In this document: one piece after another, positions 44,756-54,286 of the stretch
How positions within the stretch are numbered: position 1 is the stretch's first letter
Layout of the letters: every line of letters begins with the position of its first letter
NCBI RefSeq assembly: GCF_003583925.1
Contig: NZ_QYCN01000022.1
Location: 30,296 to 86,992, forward strand
Reading direction: 5' to 3'
DNA length: 56,697 bases
Origin: Hymenobacter rubripertinctus
GTDB lineage: Bacteria; Bacteroidota; Bacteroidia; Cytophagales; Hymenobacteraceae
Notes under the pieces: generated by a model
The model's database searches: none
The model's input: the letters and a program-made list of their open reading frames with translations, nothing else
Told to the model about the DNA's origin: nothing
Made by a program: the position numbers and the translations under genes

Positions 44756-45952
44756 ATGTCCCTGACACAAGCCCCCCCCATTTCCTTTGACGATACTGCC
44801 GTTGCCTTCGCCTCCAGGTCCGATGGAGAACTGCGCCGGATGTACGCCCTGTTTGCCGCCATGAACAACAATTCGTTAGTCAAGACGGGCAGTAGCCTCA
44901 TGAAGACCGCCCTGAAGTGGCATCTGCCGGGCACCAAGTTCCTGATCAAGAAGTCCATCTTCGAGCAATTCTGCGGCGGAGAAACCATTCAGGAATGTCT
45001 GCCGGTGGTTCAGGAGTTGGGGCGTTACCACATCGGCACCATCCTCGACTATTCCGTGGAGGGCGAGGGCAGCGACAAGAGCTTCGACGCGACGACGACC
45101 GAGTTGCTGGCTACCCTCGATTTGGCCCACCGCTCCCAACACATTCCGTTTTCTGTTTTTAAGGTAACCGGCATCGGTAACTCGGCCATCCTCGAGAAGA
45201 TGCAGGCTGGCAAAACCCTCTCGTCGGCCGAGGAAATCAGCTTTGAGAAAACCAAGAAGCGGATCAATGCGATTTGCGCCCGGGCCCACCAGTATGGAGT
45301 CCGGGTGTTCGTAGATGCGGAAGAGAGCTGGTTTCAGGAAACTATCGACCAGTTGGCCTACGAGATGATGCAGCGCTACAACCGCGAGTCGGCCATCGTC
45401 TGGAACACGTATCAGTTGTACCGTCACGACCGACTGGAAGCCCTGCGCCAAGCCCATCAGGAAGCCGTGCGCGGCGGCTACCACCTGGGGGGCAAGCTCG
45501 TGCGCGGAGCCTATATGGAAAAGGAAGCCCGTGTAGCGGCCCAGCAAGGGATTCCAAATCCCATCAACCCTACCAAGGAAGCCACCGATGCCCTCTATGA
45601 TCAGGCGCTGCGCTACTGCGTGGAGCATCTGGACCACATCAGCGTCTGTGCCGGCACTCATAATGAAGCCAGTTCCCTGCTGCTCACGCAACTCCTGCAA
45701 CAGCACAACATCCGCCCTGATGATGCCCGCGTGTGGTTTGCCCAACTTTATGGCATGAGTGACAATCTAAGCTACAACTTGGCCAATGCTGGCTACAACA
45801 CGGCCAAGTATGTACCGTACGGTCCCGTAGAAGCCGTAATGCCTTACTTACTGCGTCGGGCCGCCGAAAATACCGCCATTGCGGGCCAGACCAGCCGGGA
45901 ATTTCTGCTCATTCAGAAGGAGATGGCCCGGCGCAAAGTCCGGAACACTTAA
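44756..45952 (+). CDS. Proline dehydrogenase
   Basis: FAD enzyme that oxidises proline to pyrroline-5-carboxylate at the membrane. The 398 residues show the family's TIM-barrel segments: GTILDYSVEGEG, FSVFKVTGIGNSAILEKM, GVRVFVDAEESWFQETIDQ, GGKLVRGAYMEKEARVA and HISVCAGTHNEAS, then QLYGMSDNLSYNLANAGYN near the FAD site and a Cterminal RRAAENTA. The partner dehydrogenase (P5C) is not in the window. Confidence 0.95.
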   Translation: MSLTQAPPISFDDTAVAFASRSDGELRRMYALFAAMNNNSLVKTGSSLMKTALKWHLPGTKFLIKKSIFEQFCGGETIQECLPVVQELGRYHIGTILDYSVEGEGSDKSFDATTTELLATLDLAHRSQHIPFSVFKVTGIGNSAILEKMQAGKTLSSAEEISFEKTKKRINAICARAHQYGVRVFVDAEESWFQETIDQLAYEMMQRYNRESAIVWNTYQLYRHDRLEALRQAHQEAVRGGYHLGGKLVRGAYMEKEARVAAQQGIPNPINPTKEATDALYDQALRYCVEHLDHISVCAGTHNEASSLLLTQLLQQHNIRPDDARVWFAQLYGMSDNLSYNLANAGYNTAKYVPYGPVEAVMPYLLRRAAENTAIAGQTSREFLLIQKEMARRKVRNT

Positions 45953-45998
45953 ATCCGAATACTCATATAGTTAAACGGCATAGTTTTTGGCAACCACG

Positions 45999-46041
45999 GC
46001 CCGTTGTATCTGGTTCTACACCGGCTTCAACGGGCTTTTTG
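45999..46041 (+). terminator. Terminator after proline dehydrogenase
   Basis: An 8-base outer stem (45999-46006 with 46028-46035) followed by TTTTT, 45 bases past the stop codon. Confidence 0.6.
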
Positions 46042-46092
46042 CTTATATTCCGTTTTTCCTCTCTCTCATTCCTCGTTTCCCACCTACGCTCC

Positions 46093-46461
46093 ATGATCGG
46101 CCGAGTACGCAGTCACCTAATCCTTTTTTCCCGCACTCAGATAGGCACCACCAGCTACCTCAACTTGGTTCAGGAAGCTGAGTTGGGCTTGAACCTGGAT
46201 ATTTCTCACGAAAAGTCCCGCCTTAACGAAATTCTCATTGAGATTTCAGAGCATGAACATGAAGCCGGTCGCCCGGTACTAAGCTGCCTGGTGAAAGTAA
46301 AGGGCTCGAAAGGGCAAGGAGACAATTTTTATAAAATGTGTGAGCGGTTGGGCATGGGAGAATGGCGTACATTGAAGCAACAGGAAGATTTTTTGATTGA
46401 CATGCGTCAGAAGTGTCGGGATTTTTGGCAGGATGATGAAAATTTTCAAAAATTTGCGTAA
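46093..46461 (+). CDS. Small cytoplasmic protein of unknown function
   Basis: A 122-residue protein without signal or membrane segment. ATG at 46093 is chosen because upstream in-frame sequence is atypical. Middle part EILIEISEHEHEAGRPVLSCLVKVKG and the C-terminal DFLIDMRQKCRDFWQ recall a short domain seen in many unrelated bacterial proteins (EHEHGRPLLSA-type core); from memory that domain has no firm function. It stands alone between proline dehydrogenase and the stress-protein gene. Confidence 0.6.
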   Translation: MIGRVRSHLILFSRTQIGTTSYLNLVQEAELGLNLDISHEKSRLNEILIEISEHEHEAGRPVLSCLVKVKGSKGQGDNFYKMCERLGMGEWRTLKQQEDFLIDMRQKCRDFWQDDENFQKFA

Positions 46462-46651
46462 GCCAAAACAGGCGCTGAAGGGATGAAAATCGAAATATTG
46501 ATTGGGTGAGAAAGGTTGCGTACATTTTTATGGCGCAACCTCGCATTTGGGCCTGCGTTAAGCTATTTGAAACCTCCGCCTAGTGTTTCCTTTCCACAAG
46601 CACTAGAGCGGAGTATTTTTCTTACTTCATTCAACTTAACTCTCCCCACCC

Positions 46652-47500
46652 ATGAACAACGATTCGATTAACCCCACTAACTCTGGTACTGGTTCAGGCG
46701 CTAACTATGGTACTGGCTCGGCTGGTACTGGCTACAGCACCGGTGCTAATATGACTTCCAGCGGCAACATGGGCAACGCCAGCACTGGTGATTCGTCTAT
46801 CCCAACCAACTCCGCACCTACCGGTGGTGATACCAACCCCCATCATGATTACAGCGCCACGCAGAAAGGTGCTGCTGCGGCTGGTTCGGTTGGAGCCGCT
46901 GTAGGTGCCGGTATCGACGCTACCCAGAACGCCGCCGGCGATGCTGCCCGCGCTGTAACCGGAAGCAACGAGACTTACGGCTCAGGGAATGCTTACACTG
47001 CCGGTTCGTTTAGCGACCGTGACAGTGCCGAGCGGGCCTATCAGTCGCTCGCATCCCGTGGCTACCACAAAGACGATGTAAACTTGGTCATGTCGGACGA
47101 TGCGCGTAAGCGTCACTTCGGCGACGACACGGTAGAAACTGAACTTGGCGACAAGGCCATGGAAGGTGCTGGCGTAGGCTCGGCTATTGGTGGCACGGCT
47201 GGCGCAATCATCGGTGCCATTGCTGCCATTGGTACCTCCGTAGCTCTGCCTGGTCTTGGTCTGGTAATTGCCGGCCCTATCGCCGCTGCTCTGGCCGGTG
47301 CCGGCGCAGGTGGCCTGACGGGTGGCCTGGTAGGTGCATTGGTAGGTTCGGGTATCCCCGAGGAACACGCCGCTGAGTACGAAACTGACGTAAAGAACGG
47401 CAACATCGTGATGGGCGTACGTCCACGTAACGAGGAGGACGCCCGCTACTTTGAGGAGGAGTTTCGTCGTCATAACGGCGACAAGGTTCGTCGTTACTAG
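46652..47500 (+). CDS. General stress protein with glycine-zipper region
   Basis: A 282-residue protein. The first ~100 residues are Gly/Ser/Thr/Asn-rich and likely disordered; residues about 113-155 (YTAGSFSDRDSAERAYQSLA, YHKDDVNLVMSDDAR) resemble the general-stress 17M-like domain; residues 165-235 are a long glycine/alanine-rich zipper able to sit in membranes (GVGSAIGGTAGAIIGAIAAI); a charged tail (GVRPRNEEDARYFEEEF) ends it. Such proteins rise under stress in related bacteria. Its leader shares a motif with the YtxH-CsbD gene. Confidence 0.8.
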   Translation: MNNDSINPTNSGTGSGANYGTGSAGTGYSTGANMTSSGNMGNASTGDSSIPTNSAPTGGDTNPHHDYSATQKGAAAAGSVGAAVGAGIDATQNAAGDAARAVTGSNETYGSGNAYTAGSFSDRDSAERAYQSLASRGYHKDDVNLVMSDDARKRHFGDDTVETELGDKAMEGAGVGSAIGGTAGAIIGAIAAIGTSVALPGLGLVIAGPIAAALAGAGAGGLTGGLVGALVGSGIPEEHAAEYETDVKNGNIVMGVRPRNEEDARYFEEEFRRHNGDKVRRY

Positions 47501-47528
47501 TAGCGTTAGAGCATAAGCTCTGCCGACC

Positions 47529-47566
47529 AAAAGAGGCCTTCCCTGTAAAGGGGAAGGCCTCTTTTT
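47529..47566 (+). terminator. Rho-independent terminator
   Basis: A 15-base perfect stem (47529-47543 with 47551-47565) followed by T residues, 28 bases after the general stress protein. The other ~270 bases to the next gene show no coding potential I can support. Confidence 0.9.
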
Positions 47567-47831
47567 TGATAATCAACGTAATATCGTTCACCGGCAATTC
47601 ATTTTTGGGTGCTTATTTGCTGAACCGCTATATTCACGGATATTCATTCGGCAACTGCACGCAACCTGCCTTATCGTTTAAGGCCCTCCGTAGGTAGAAA
47701 CCCCGTTGGCAAAGGGCACTTATTATGTCAGCAACCACGTTGGGAGTACAAACCGGCGTCAGGTTATCGGCGTAGCTATCTGTGGAATCTTTGCTCCATT
47801 CGCCATTTCTTCATTTCACCCCCGTTAGTTC

Positions 47832-49979
47832 ATGTCTTCCCCCCGACTCAAAATAGGCCTTTATGCCTCGGTGTTGCTGGCGGTGTTCGTGCTGGCTTCG
47901 TACAAGCTCTACCAGCGCAACGACGGCCGGCCACCCCAAAAGGATGAGGTCTTGATTAAAGCCATGCTTCAGGGACTGAGTGCCGCGCACTACCAGCCTG
48001 AACGTATCGACGACGCCTTTTCCAAGCGCGTATTCGATCTATACCTCAAGCGGCTGGATGGCAGCAAGAAGTTTCTGCTTAAAGCTGATGTTGATCAGCT
48101 AAGCCAGTATCAGAAGGATATTGACAATGAAGTACAACGCGGCACTCATGAGTTTCTGGACTTGAGCACTCAGTTGATGGCCCAGCGCATGAAGGATGTA
48201 CAAGGTTTGTATCGTGATATACTGGCCAAACCTTTTGATTTCACTGTTGAGGAAACGTTTGAGACGGAGCCGGACAAAGTGACTTTCGCTGCCAACGCTG
48301 CCGTTCAGCGTGAGGAGTGGCGCAAGTTTCTGAAGTACCAGACGATGGTTCGCCTTTCTGAAATGATGGAAGAGCAAACCAAGAAGAAGGACAAGCCGCT
48401 GGCTTCTACCAACGCAAAGCCCTCTGAAGCGACTATTTCGGAGCCGATCCGCACTCCTGAGCAAATGGAAGTTGAAGCCCGCAAGCGGGTTCTGAAGTAT
48501 TTCGATGATTATTTCAAGGATCTGGCTCAGAACGATGCCAACGACCGGCTGGCAACCTATGCCAACGTCATTGCCAACACGTACGATCCGCACACTGAAT
48601 ATTTCGCGCCCCGTGATAAAGATAACTTCGACATTGCCATGACCGGCCGTTTCGAAGGTATTGGGGCCACTTTACAGGAAAAGGATAACCAAATCAAGGT
48701 TGCCGACATCGTGCCGGGTTCGGCTTCTTACCGACAGGGTGAGTTGAAAGCCGGTGATATCATTCTGCGCGTAGCCCAGGGAGCCGAGGAGCCGGTATCG
48801 GTGGAAGGCTGGCGCTTGGACAAGGCGATTACGCTGATTCGGGGACGCAAGAATACCGAAGTCCGGCTCACAGTACGTAAACCCGACAATAGCACCAAAG
48901 TCATTCCCATTGTCAGGGATGTAGTGGTGATTGAGGAAACCTACGCGCAGTCGGCTACCATCAACGAGAATGGCACCAAATTAGGTTATATCAAACTGCC
49001 GAATTTCTATGCGGACTTCAACGACAACGGCGGACGCAGTTCGGCAGCGGATGTGAAGAAGGAGCTGGAAAAACTTAAGCAGGAAAATGTGAAGGGTGTT
49101 GTGTTAGACCTCCGTTTCAACGGCGGGGGCTCCTTGCAGGATGCCGTGGAAATGGCCGGTTTGTTTATCGATAGTGGTCCGATAGTGCAGGTACGGGGCG
49201 GTCAGGGCTCAGCTACCATCCTCAACGACCGTGACCCACGCGTACAGTACAGCGGGCCGCTGATTGTGTTGGTGAACAAGTACAGCGCCTCCGCTTCCGA
49301 AATTCTGGCGGCGGCTATCCAGGACTATAAGCGGGGCGTAATTATGGGCTCAGCCAGTACGTACGGCAAAGGTACCGTACAGCGTATCTTCGACTTGGAT
49401 GATGCCATGCCGGCGGAGTTCAATGGGATCAAGCCGTTTGGCTCGCTCAAGCTGACTACTCAGAAATTCTACCGCATCAATGGTGGTTCCACGCAGTTTA
49501 AGGGCGTGATTCCGGATATCATTTTGCCGGATGCCTATAGCTACCTCGATCAGGGCGAAAAGGAAACAGATTACCCGCTTAAGTGGGATGAAATTACGCC
49601 TGCCCGCTACCGCGCCTGGAACGATGCGCCGGCTATGGACAAGTTGCGCCAGGCCAGCATGGCCCGCGTTAACTCAAGCCCTAGTTTCAAGCAGCTTTCC
49701 GATATGGTGCAACGCATGGTGAAGCGCAAGGATGACACGAAAGTATCCTTGAAACTAACGAGCTACCGTACCGAGCAAACGCAGGCTAAGCTGGAAGCAG
49801 ACAAGTACGAGGCTATTCAGAACGCCGCTCAACCGATGGTTATTACGCCCCTGGCTTTTGATCTGCGGCAGTTAGGTGCCGATACCATCAAGGTTAACCG
49901 GGCCTCACGCTTCGTGAAGCCCCTCAAGAAGGACATTACCTTACGCGAAGCAGTAGCAGTCCTGAAAGACGAAATGTAG
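47832..49979 (+). CDS. prc: S41 C-terminal processing protease (Prc/Tsp-like)
   Basis: A 715-residue periplasmic serine protease with an N-terminal signal anchor (about 9-27). An N-terminal helical domain comes first, then a PDZ domain (about 255-345: FEGIGATLQEKDNQIKVADI), and the catalytic domain with Ser-Ala-Ser-Ala-Ser-Glu at 485-490 and Lys513 in the TYGKGTVQ segment, the Ser-Lys dyad of this family. A C-terminal DUF3340-like part follows. It trims or degrades envelope proteins, including lipoproteins and peptidoglycan enzymes in other bacteria. Confidence 0.95.
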   Translation: MSSPRLKIGLYASVLLAVFVLASYKLYQRNDGRPPQKDEVLIKAMLQGLSAAHYQPERIDDAFSKRVFDLYLKRLDGSKKFLLKADVDQLSQYQKDIDNEVQRGTHEFLDLSTQLMAQRMKDVQGLYRDILAKPFDFTVEETFETEPDKVTFAANAAVQREEWRKFLKYQTMVRLSEMMEEQTKKKDKPLASTNAKPSEATISEPIRTPEQMEVEARKRVLKYFDDYFKDLAQNDANDRLATYANVIANTYDPHTEYFAPRDKDNFDIAMTGRFEGIGATLQEKDNQIKVADIVPGSASYRQGELKAGDIILRVAQGAEEPVSVEGWRLDKAITLIRGRKNTEVRLTVRKPDNSTKVIPIVRDVVVIEETYAQSATINENGTKLGYIKLPNFYADFNDNGGRSSAADVKKELEKLKQENVKGVVLDLRFNGGGSLQDAVEMAGLFIDSGPIVQVRGGQGSATILNDRDPRVQYSGPLIVLVNKYSASASEILAAAIQDYKRGVIMGSASTYGKGTVQRIFDLDDAMPAEFNGIKPFGSLKLTTQKFYRINGGSTQFKGVIPDIILPDAYSYLDQGEKETDYPLKWDEITPARYRAWNDAPAMDKLRQASMARVNSSPSFKQLSDMVQRMVKRKDDTKVSLKLTSYRTEQTQAKLEADKYEAIQNAAQPMVITPLAFDLRQLGADTIKVNRASRFVKPLKKDITLREAVAVLKDEM

Positions 49980-50004
49980 TCGTCAACCAGCCGCGCTGAG
50001 TTAG

Positions 50005-50037
50005 AGCCCTTCGGTACGTTGTACCGAAGGGCTTTTT
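50005..50037 (+). terminator. Terminator after the S41 protease
   Basis: Perfect 13-base arms (50005-50017 and 50021-50033) followed by TTTT. The next ~150 bases are AT-rich and likely hold the promoter of the following gene. Confidence 0.88.
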
Positions 50038-50184
50038 CATGGAAACCTATACCAATTTTCAAGACCAAATAAAATATTTAAACACCTATCAATAGTCTCA
50101 CAATCAGATTCTTATCAACTTAAATAAAATGACAATATTTTTAGTATCCAAGAACCTATTATTTAGCAATTTGGTTTACTAGAC

Positions 50185-51225
50185 ATGCAGACGACGAACA
50201 TGGAAACGACCGTAATTCCGCTGATTACTGATGAGCAGAAGCAGGCGGAGGAAACTTGGCGCAAATCGATTCCGGCCCAGGTGTTTCTCAACTACTTCTT
50301 CGCCATCAACTACCACATCGAGCAGGCCGACGATGCCTTGGGAGGCCTGCAACACCTACCCTATTTCCGCGCGCATCAGGCAGAACTGGTGGAAATGGAT
50401 GTGCAGGCCATCACCAAGATGCTGCATGCCTGCTGGAGTACCGAGTACGCCCTGCGCGCTACGGCCGAACTAGGCGACGAGGACTACCTGCGCAATGCTT
50501 TGCACTGGACCTTCCCGCAGGCGTATCATACTATCACGGCCGGTTTGCAGGCTTTCTTGTATACGGCCGGTGTACGGAGCAGTAATCCGTCGCTGGTACG
50601 CCGCGAGGTGGGCCGGTTGGTGGTGCGCAACGCATATCCCCGGCCGGTTTCGTTCTATGCCGCCGGAGCGCACGGCGACGTCAGCATCCACCGCCTACCG
50701 CTGGCCGGCTACAAGGCGGGGCTTCACATTGCCGGACAGGAAATCGATGCCCAGGCTCAGATTGGCCAGTTTCTGCGAACTACGCGCAAAATAAAGGCTC
50801 AGGCCACCCGTCAGCAAGTACAGAGCAACCCCAATACAGCGTTGCGTAGTCAGAAGACGGGTAAAGTGCTGGATAAGTGGACGGCTTCGCATTGGCAGCA
50901 GATTACCTGGCGGCTAGGTTATACCACCATTTTCGATTTGCTGGGTCGGTTGCGCGTGTCGCAGACCAGCCGGGAAATTGAGCGGTTCGTGGAGGCAGAA
51001 ATCGATTTTAAGCTTTTTCATCAGTCCTTGCTCAATATCGTGAGCTACCTCAATGGCATTCACGAAAGCTACGTGGCCAAGGCGATGAGCCTGGAGCGCT
51101 ACCAGCAGATGGTGGCAGAGCTTCCGAAACATCTGCAACACTCCTTCGTGCAGGCCCGCTTGCAGAACCGCGTTCTACCTCTGTTGCGCGAAGACGATAC
51201 TCCCCTGCTGCGCATGGCCGCTTAG
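50185..51225 (+). CDS. Cytoplasmic protein of unknown function
   Basis: A 346-residue, mainly helical protein without signal or membrane segments and with no family I recognise. Recognisable stretches are QVFLNYFFAINYHIEQADDA, MLHACWSTEYALRATAELGD and a basic region (TTRKIKAQATRQQVQ) before GKVLDKWTASHWQQITWRLG. Starts at 50185 or 50200 are both possible. The upstream spacer is unusually AT-rich for this window, as expected for a strong or specially regulated promoter. It precedes lysS but is probably separate. Confidence 0.7.
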   Translation: MQTTNMETTVIPLITDEQKQAEETWRKSIPAQVFLNYFFAINYHIEQADDALGGLQHLPYFRAHQAELVEMDVQAITKMLHACWSTEYALRATAELGDEDYLRNALHWTFPQAYHTITAGLQAFLYTAGVRSSNPSLVRREVGRLVVRNAYPRPVSFYAAGAHGDVSIHRLPLAGYKAGLHIAGQEIDAQAQIGQFLRTTRKIKAQATRQQVQSNPNTALRSQKTGKVLDKWTASHWQQITWRLGYTTIFDLLGRLRVSQTSREIERFVEAEIDFKLFHQSLLNIVSYLNGIHESYVAKAMSLERYQQMVAELPKHLQHSFVQARLQNRVLPLLREDDTPLLRMAA

Positions 51226-51366
51226 CTGCTACCTAATTGCCGCGCTCCTATTCTACCACTCCATATACACGTAAGCGCCGGCTCCCTGAGCCGGCGCTTT
51301 TTGCGTTCTGCTCCCTGAAAGCGGGTCTGTGCCGCCAGCACGTTAGGTTAGCCGGACGGGCCGCGC

Positions 51367-51374
51367 TATTTTTG
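51367..51374 (+). promoter_or_regulatory. Candidate -7 element of lysS
   Basis: TATTTTTG matches TAnnTTTG exactly and lies 49 bases before the ATG at 51423. No convincing -33 box. Confidence 0.42.
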
Positions 51375-51422
51375 CAGCTTGACTTGCCGGGTTCCGCGTG
51401 GGACCCGTTACCCCCTTGCCGT

Positions 51423-52979
51423 ATGCAGCACCTCAGCGAACAGGAAATTATCCGTCGGAACAAACTGGATGAGCTTCAGAAACTAGGCATTGACCCCTAC
51501 CCATCGGAGTTGTTCGACGTGAACTTCTACGCCCAGGAAATCCTCGATAACTACCACTCCGAACTCAACAATTTCCAGGATGTAAGTCTGGCTGGCCGCC
51601 TCATGTCGATGCGCGTGAAGGGTAAGGCTTCCTTTGCCGAGTTGCAGGATGCTTCGGGCCGGATCCAGCTCTACATCAACCGCGACGAAATCTGCCCCGG
51701 CGAGGACAAGGAACTTTACAATACTGTTTTTAAGAAGCTGCTTGACCTCGGTGACTTCATTGGCGTGAAAGGCCACGTGTTTAAGACGATGGTGGGTGAA
51801 ACGTCTGTTCACGTAACCGGCCTGACGGTGCTCAGCAAAAGCCTGCGCCCTCTACCCGTGGTGAAGGAGCGTACCGATGAAGCAACCGGCGAGAAAATTA
51901 CCTACGATGCCTTCACCGACCCTGAGCAGCGCTACCGGCAGCGGTACGTGGACTTGGTGGTGAACCCGCACGTGCGCGAAGCCTTCATCAAGCGGACCCA
52001 ACTGGTGCAGGCGATGCGCAACTACCTCAACGACAAAGGGTATCTGGAGGTGGAAACGCCAATTTTGCAGCCCTTGTACGGTGGCGCGGCAGCTCGCCCC
52101 TTCAAGACGTTCCACAATACGCTGGATATGACGCTGTATCTGCGTATTGCCAATGAGCTGTACCTGAAGCGTCTCATCGTGGGCGGCTTCGACGGCGTGT
52201 ATGAGTTCAGCAAGGACTTCCGCAACGAAGGCATGAGCCGGTTCCACAACCCCGAGTTCACCCAGATGGAGTTGTACGTAGCCTACAAGGACTACTACTG
52301 GATGATGGACTTGGTGGAGGAAATGGTAGAGCGCGTTGCCCTGGCCCTACATGGCAAGACCGAAGTACAGGTTGGTGAGAACCTCATCAACTTCCAGCGC
52401 CCCTGGAAGCGTTTCACGATGGCCGAATCCATCGAGCATTTCACGGGCTTCAGTATTGATGGCAAGAGTGAGCAGGAGTTGCGCGCCGCCGCGAAAGAGT
52501 TGAAAGTAGGCTTGGACCCAAGCATGGGCAAGGCTAAAATCATCGACGAAATTTTTGGGGAGCACGTGGAGCCCAAGCTTATTCAGCCCACTTTCATCAC
52601 CGATTATCCGGTGGAAATGTCGCCGCTGGCCAAGAAGCACCGGAGCAAGCCGGGCTTGGTAGAGCGGTTCGAGGCCATCTGCAACGGCAAGGAAATCTGC
52701 AACGCCTTCTCCGAGCTCAACGACCCCATCGACCAGCGCGCCCGTTTTGAGGAGCAGTTGGAATTAGGCAAGCGTGGCGACACCGAGGCAATGGTACTGG
52801 ATGAGGACTTCTTGCGGGCGCTGGAGTACGGCATGCCCCCCACAGCTGGCCTGGGCATCGGTATCGACCGCCTGAGCATGATTATGACTAACTCTAACTC
52901 GATTCAGGACGTGCTGTTCTTCCCCCAGATGAAGCCAGAGTATACCAAATCGGAAAACGCTTCGCAACCCGACGCGTAA
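51423..52979 (+). CDS. lysS: Lysine-tRNA ligase (class II)
   Basis: Charges tRNA-Lys. The 518-residue protein starts [19 protein letters not shown], has an OB anticodon domain ([32 protein letters not shown]) and the class II catalytic motifs: motif 2 [20 protein letters not shown] and motif 3 [19 protein letters not shown] ending at [11 protein letters not shown]. The length is normal; the C-terminus is a short polar tail. Confidence 0.97.
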   Translation: MQHLSEQEIIRRNKLDELQKLGIDPYPSELFDVNFYAQEILDNYHSELNNFQDVSLAGRLMSMRVKGKASFAELQDASGRIQLYINRDEICPGEDKELYNTVFKKLLDLGDFIGVKGHVFKTMVGETSVHVTGLTVLSKSLRPLPVVKERTDEATGEKITYDAFTDPEQRYRQRYVDLVVNPHVREAFIKRTQLVQAMRNYLNDKGYLEVETPILQPLYGGAAARPFKTFHNTLDMTLYLRIANELYLKRLIVGGFDGVYEFSKDFRNEGMSRFHNPEFTQMELYVAYKDYYWMMDLVEEMVERVALALHGKTEVQVGENLINFQRPWKRFTMAESIEHFTGFSIDGKSEQELRAAAKELKVGLDPSMGKAKIIDEIFGEHVEPKLIQPTFITDYPVEMSPLAKKHRSKPGLVERFEAICNGKEICNAFSELNDPIDQRARFEEQLELGKRGDTEAMVLDEDFLRALEYGMPPTAGLGIGIDRLSMIMTNSNSIQDVLFFPQMKPEYTKSENASQPDA

Positions 52980-52985
52980 CGCTCC

Positions 52986-53058
52986 GGCAGTCAGTATTAA
53001 GCCAAAGCGGCCGGTTCCCAACTAGGAAACCGGCCGCTTTGGCTTAATACTGACTGCC
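52986..53058. terminator. Long terminator hairpin after lysS
   Basis: Perfect 31-base arms (52986-53016 and 53028-53058) around an 11-base loop. It begins 7 bases after the lysS stop. A second 12-base hairpin at 53090-53120 follows. The remaining ~310 bases to the YtxH gene contain no gene I can support. Confidence 0.85.
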
Positions 53059-53431
53059 AAAGTATAGTTGGTAGGGGCGTAAAATCAGAAAGCCTCCCGC
53101 CGAAATAAGGCGGGAGGCTTTCCTTTATATACAAGCGGCTAACCTTTCCGAGTGAAGGTCATAGGAGAAATGTGCGATGGACAGCGTATGATTTTACTGA
53201 CGGGTTGTATGACCAGGTCCTGTCAGAAGCTCTACGGTCGGCAATTTTACTCCTACAACGACTTGTAACTCTTCTTTTAAGCCGCCTGTTTGCACGTTTA
53301 CGCGAGCCAGTTTACAGGGTTACACCTAAATAACAATTTATTCAACAATTTTTCCTCAAAACAGCGCGAGCCATTTGTCATTATGGCTCAGCTCTTGGAA
53401 GACCAGGCACTCCACTAGGGTGTTAGCCCTA

Positions 53432-53713
53432 CTAGCTAGCCGGTTGATTAAGGGAGTCGAGCAAGTCAGCGGCGGCCGTGCGGTCGGTGCGGTGCTGTTC
53501 AGAATCGGCGGGGTTGGCACCTTTAAGTGCCTCAATACGTGCCTTACCCTGCTTCAGTAAGCGCCCCAGATCCTCGTTCATTTTACCTGCGGCGCGCTTG
53601 AGGTCAGCCCGGGCTTCATCACCGGTTTCGGGAGCCAGGAGCAACCCAGCCACTATACCGGCAGTGGCACCGGCCAGCAACGACAAAATCACTTTGCCTT
53701 TTGTGTCTTGCAT
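53432..53713 (-). CDS. YtxH-domain protein
   Basis: A 93-residue membrane-associated stress protein. One hydrophobic glycine-zipper helix (about 8-27: VILSLLAGATAGIVAGLLLAP) with the YtxH signature LAPETGDEARADLK, then a charged helix. The related ytxH genes of other bacteria are induced by general stress. It lies near the YtxH-CsbD gene on the same strand, 138 bases away. Confidence 0.85.
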   Translation of the reverse strand: MQDTKGKVILSLLAGATAGIVAGLLLAPETGDEARADLKRAAGKMNEDLGRLLKQGKARIEALKGANPADSEQHRTDRTAAADLLDSLNQPAS

Positions 53714-53797
53714 GAGAAAAGTATTTGAGTGAGAAGATGAGTTGCAGGATTCAATGCCGAATCTATCTAACGCGCATACCGGGCGCTAGGTTAAGCG

Positions 53798-53833
53798 AAA
53801 AGCCCCCACCTCTTGAAAAGAAGTGGGGGCTTT
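53798..53833 (-). terminator. Terminator of the YtxH-CsbD gene
   Basis: An 11-base GC-rich stem (53798-53808 with 53823-53833), followed on the minus strand by TTT; located just after the stop codon of the gene at 53852. Confidence 0.7.
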
Positions 53834-53851
53834 GCATGGATGCTTTGTGAC

Positions 53852-54286
53852 CTACAGGTCGTTGAGCATCTTTACAATTTCGCTCTTGGCCTTACCAAGC
53901 TTGTTTTGCAGACGGCCGACGAGCTCATCGCTCTGGCCTTCGGCGTACTGAAGGTCCTCATCGGTAAGCTGGGCGTATTGCTGCTTCAACTTGCCTTTGG
54001 CCATGTCCCAGTCGCCTTTGATTTTCAGGCCGACACCCGAACCCGTCAGGCCCATATCTTCCAGCTTCTCGATGTAGCCTTTGAACTTGGAATCCAGTTC
54101 CTCGCCATATTTCGAGAGTTGCTCACCAACCTGACCGCTATATTTAGTAGCAACCGAGCCAATTTTGTCGCGGGTAGCTTTGCCCTTATCGGGAGCCATC
54201 AGCATACCAGCAATGATACCGGCACCGGCACCAGCAAGAGCAGCGAGGAGAATTTTACCAGAGTTGTCTTCTTCGTGATACGACAT
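53852..54286 (-). CDS. YtxH-CsbD fusion stress protein
   Basis: A 144-residue protein. The N-terminal ~35 residues form a YtxH-type glycine-zipper membrane segment (ILLAALAGAGAGIIAGMLMAP), followed by a helical linker; the C-terminal ~55 residues (GDWDMAKGKLKQQYAQLTDE ... VGRLQNKLGKAKSEIVKML) match the CsbD stress-protein pattern. The two domains are usually separate small proteins. The gene has its own terminator and a leader motif shared with the general stress protein at 46652. Confidence 0.8.
   Translation of the reverse strand: MSYHEEDNSGKILLAALAGAGAGIIAGMLMAPDKGKATRDKIGSVATKYSGQVGEQLSKYGEELDSKFKGYIEKLEDMGLTGSGVGLKIKGDWDMAKGKLKQQYAQLTDEDLQYAEGQSDELVGRLQNKLGKAKSEIVKMLNDL

Noticed and set aside
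53375..53732. Plus-strand frames over the YtxH gene
   Set aside because: Antisense shadows; the minus-strand YtxH domain explains the region.
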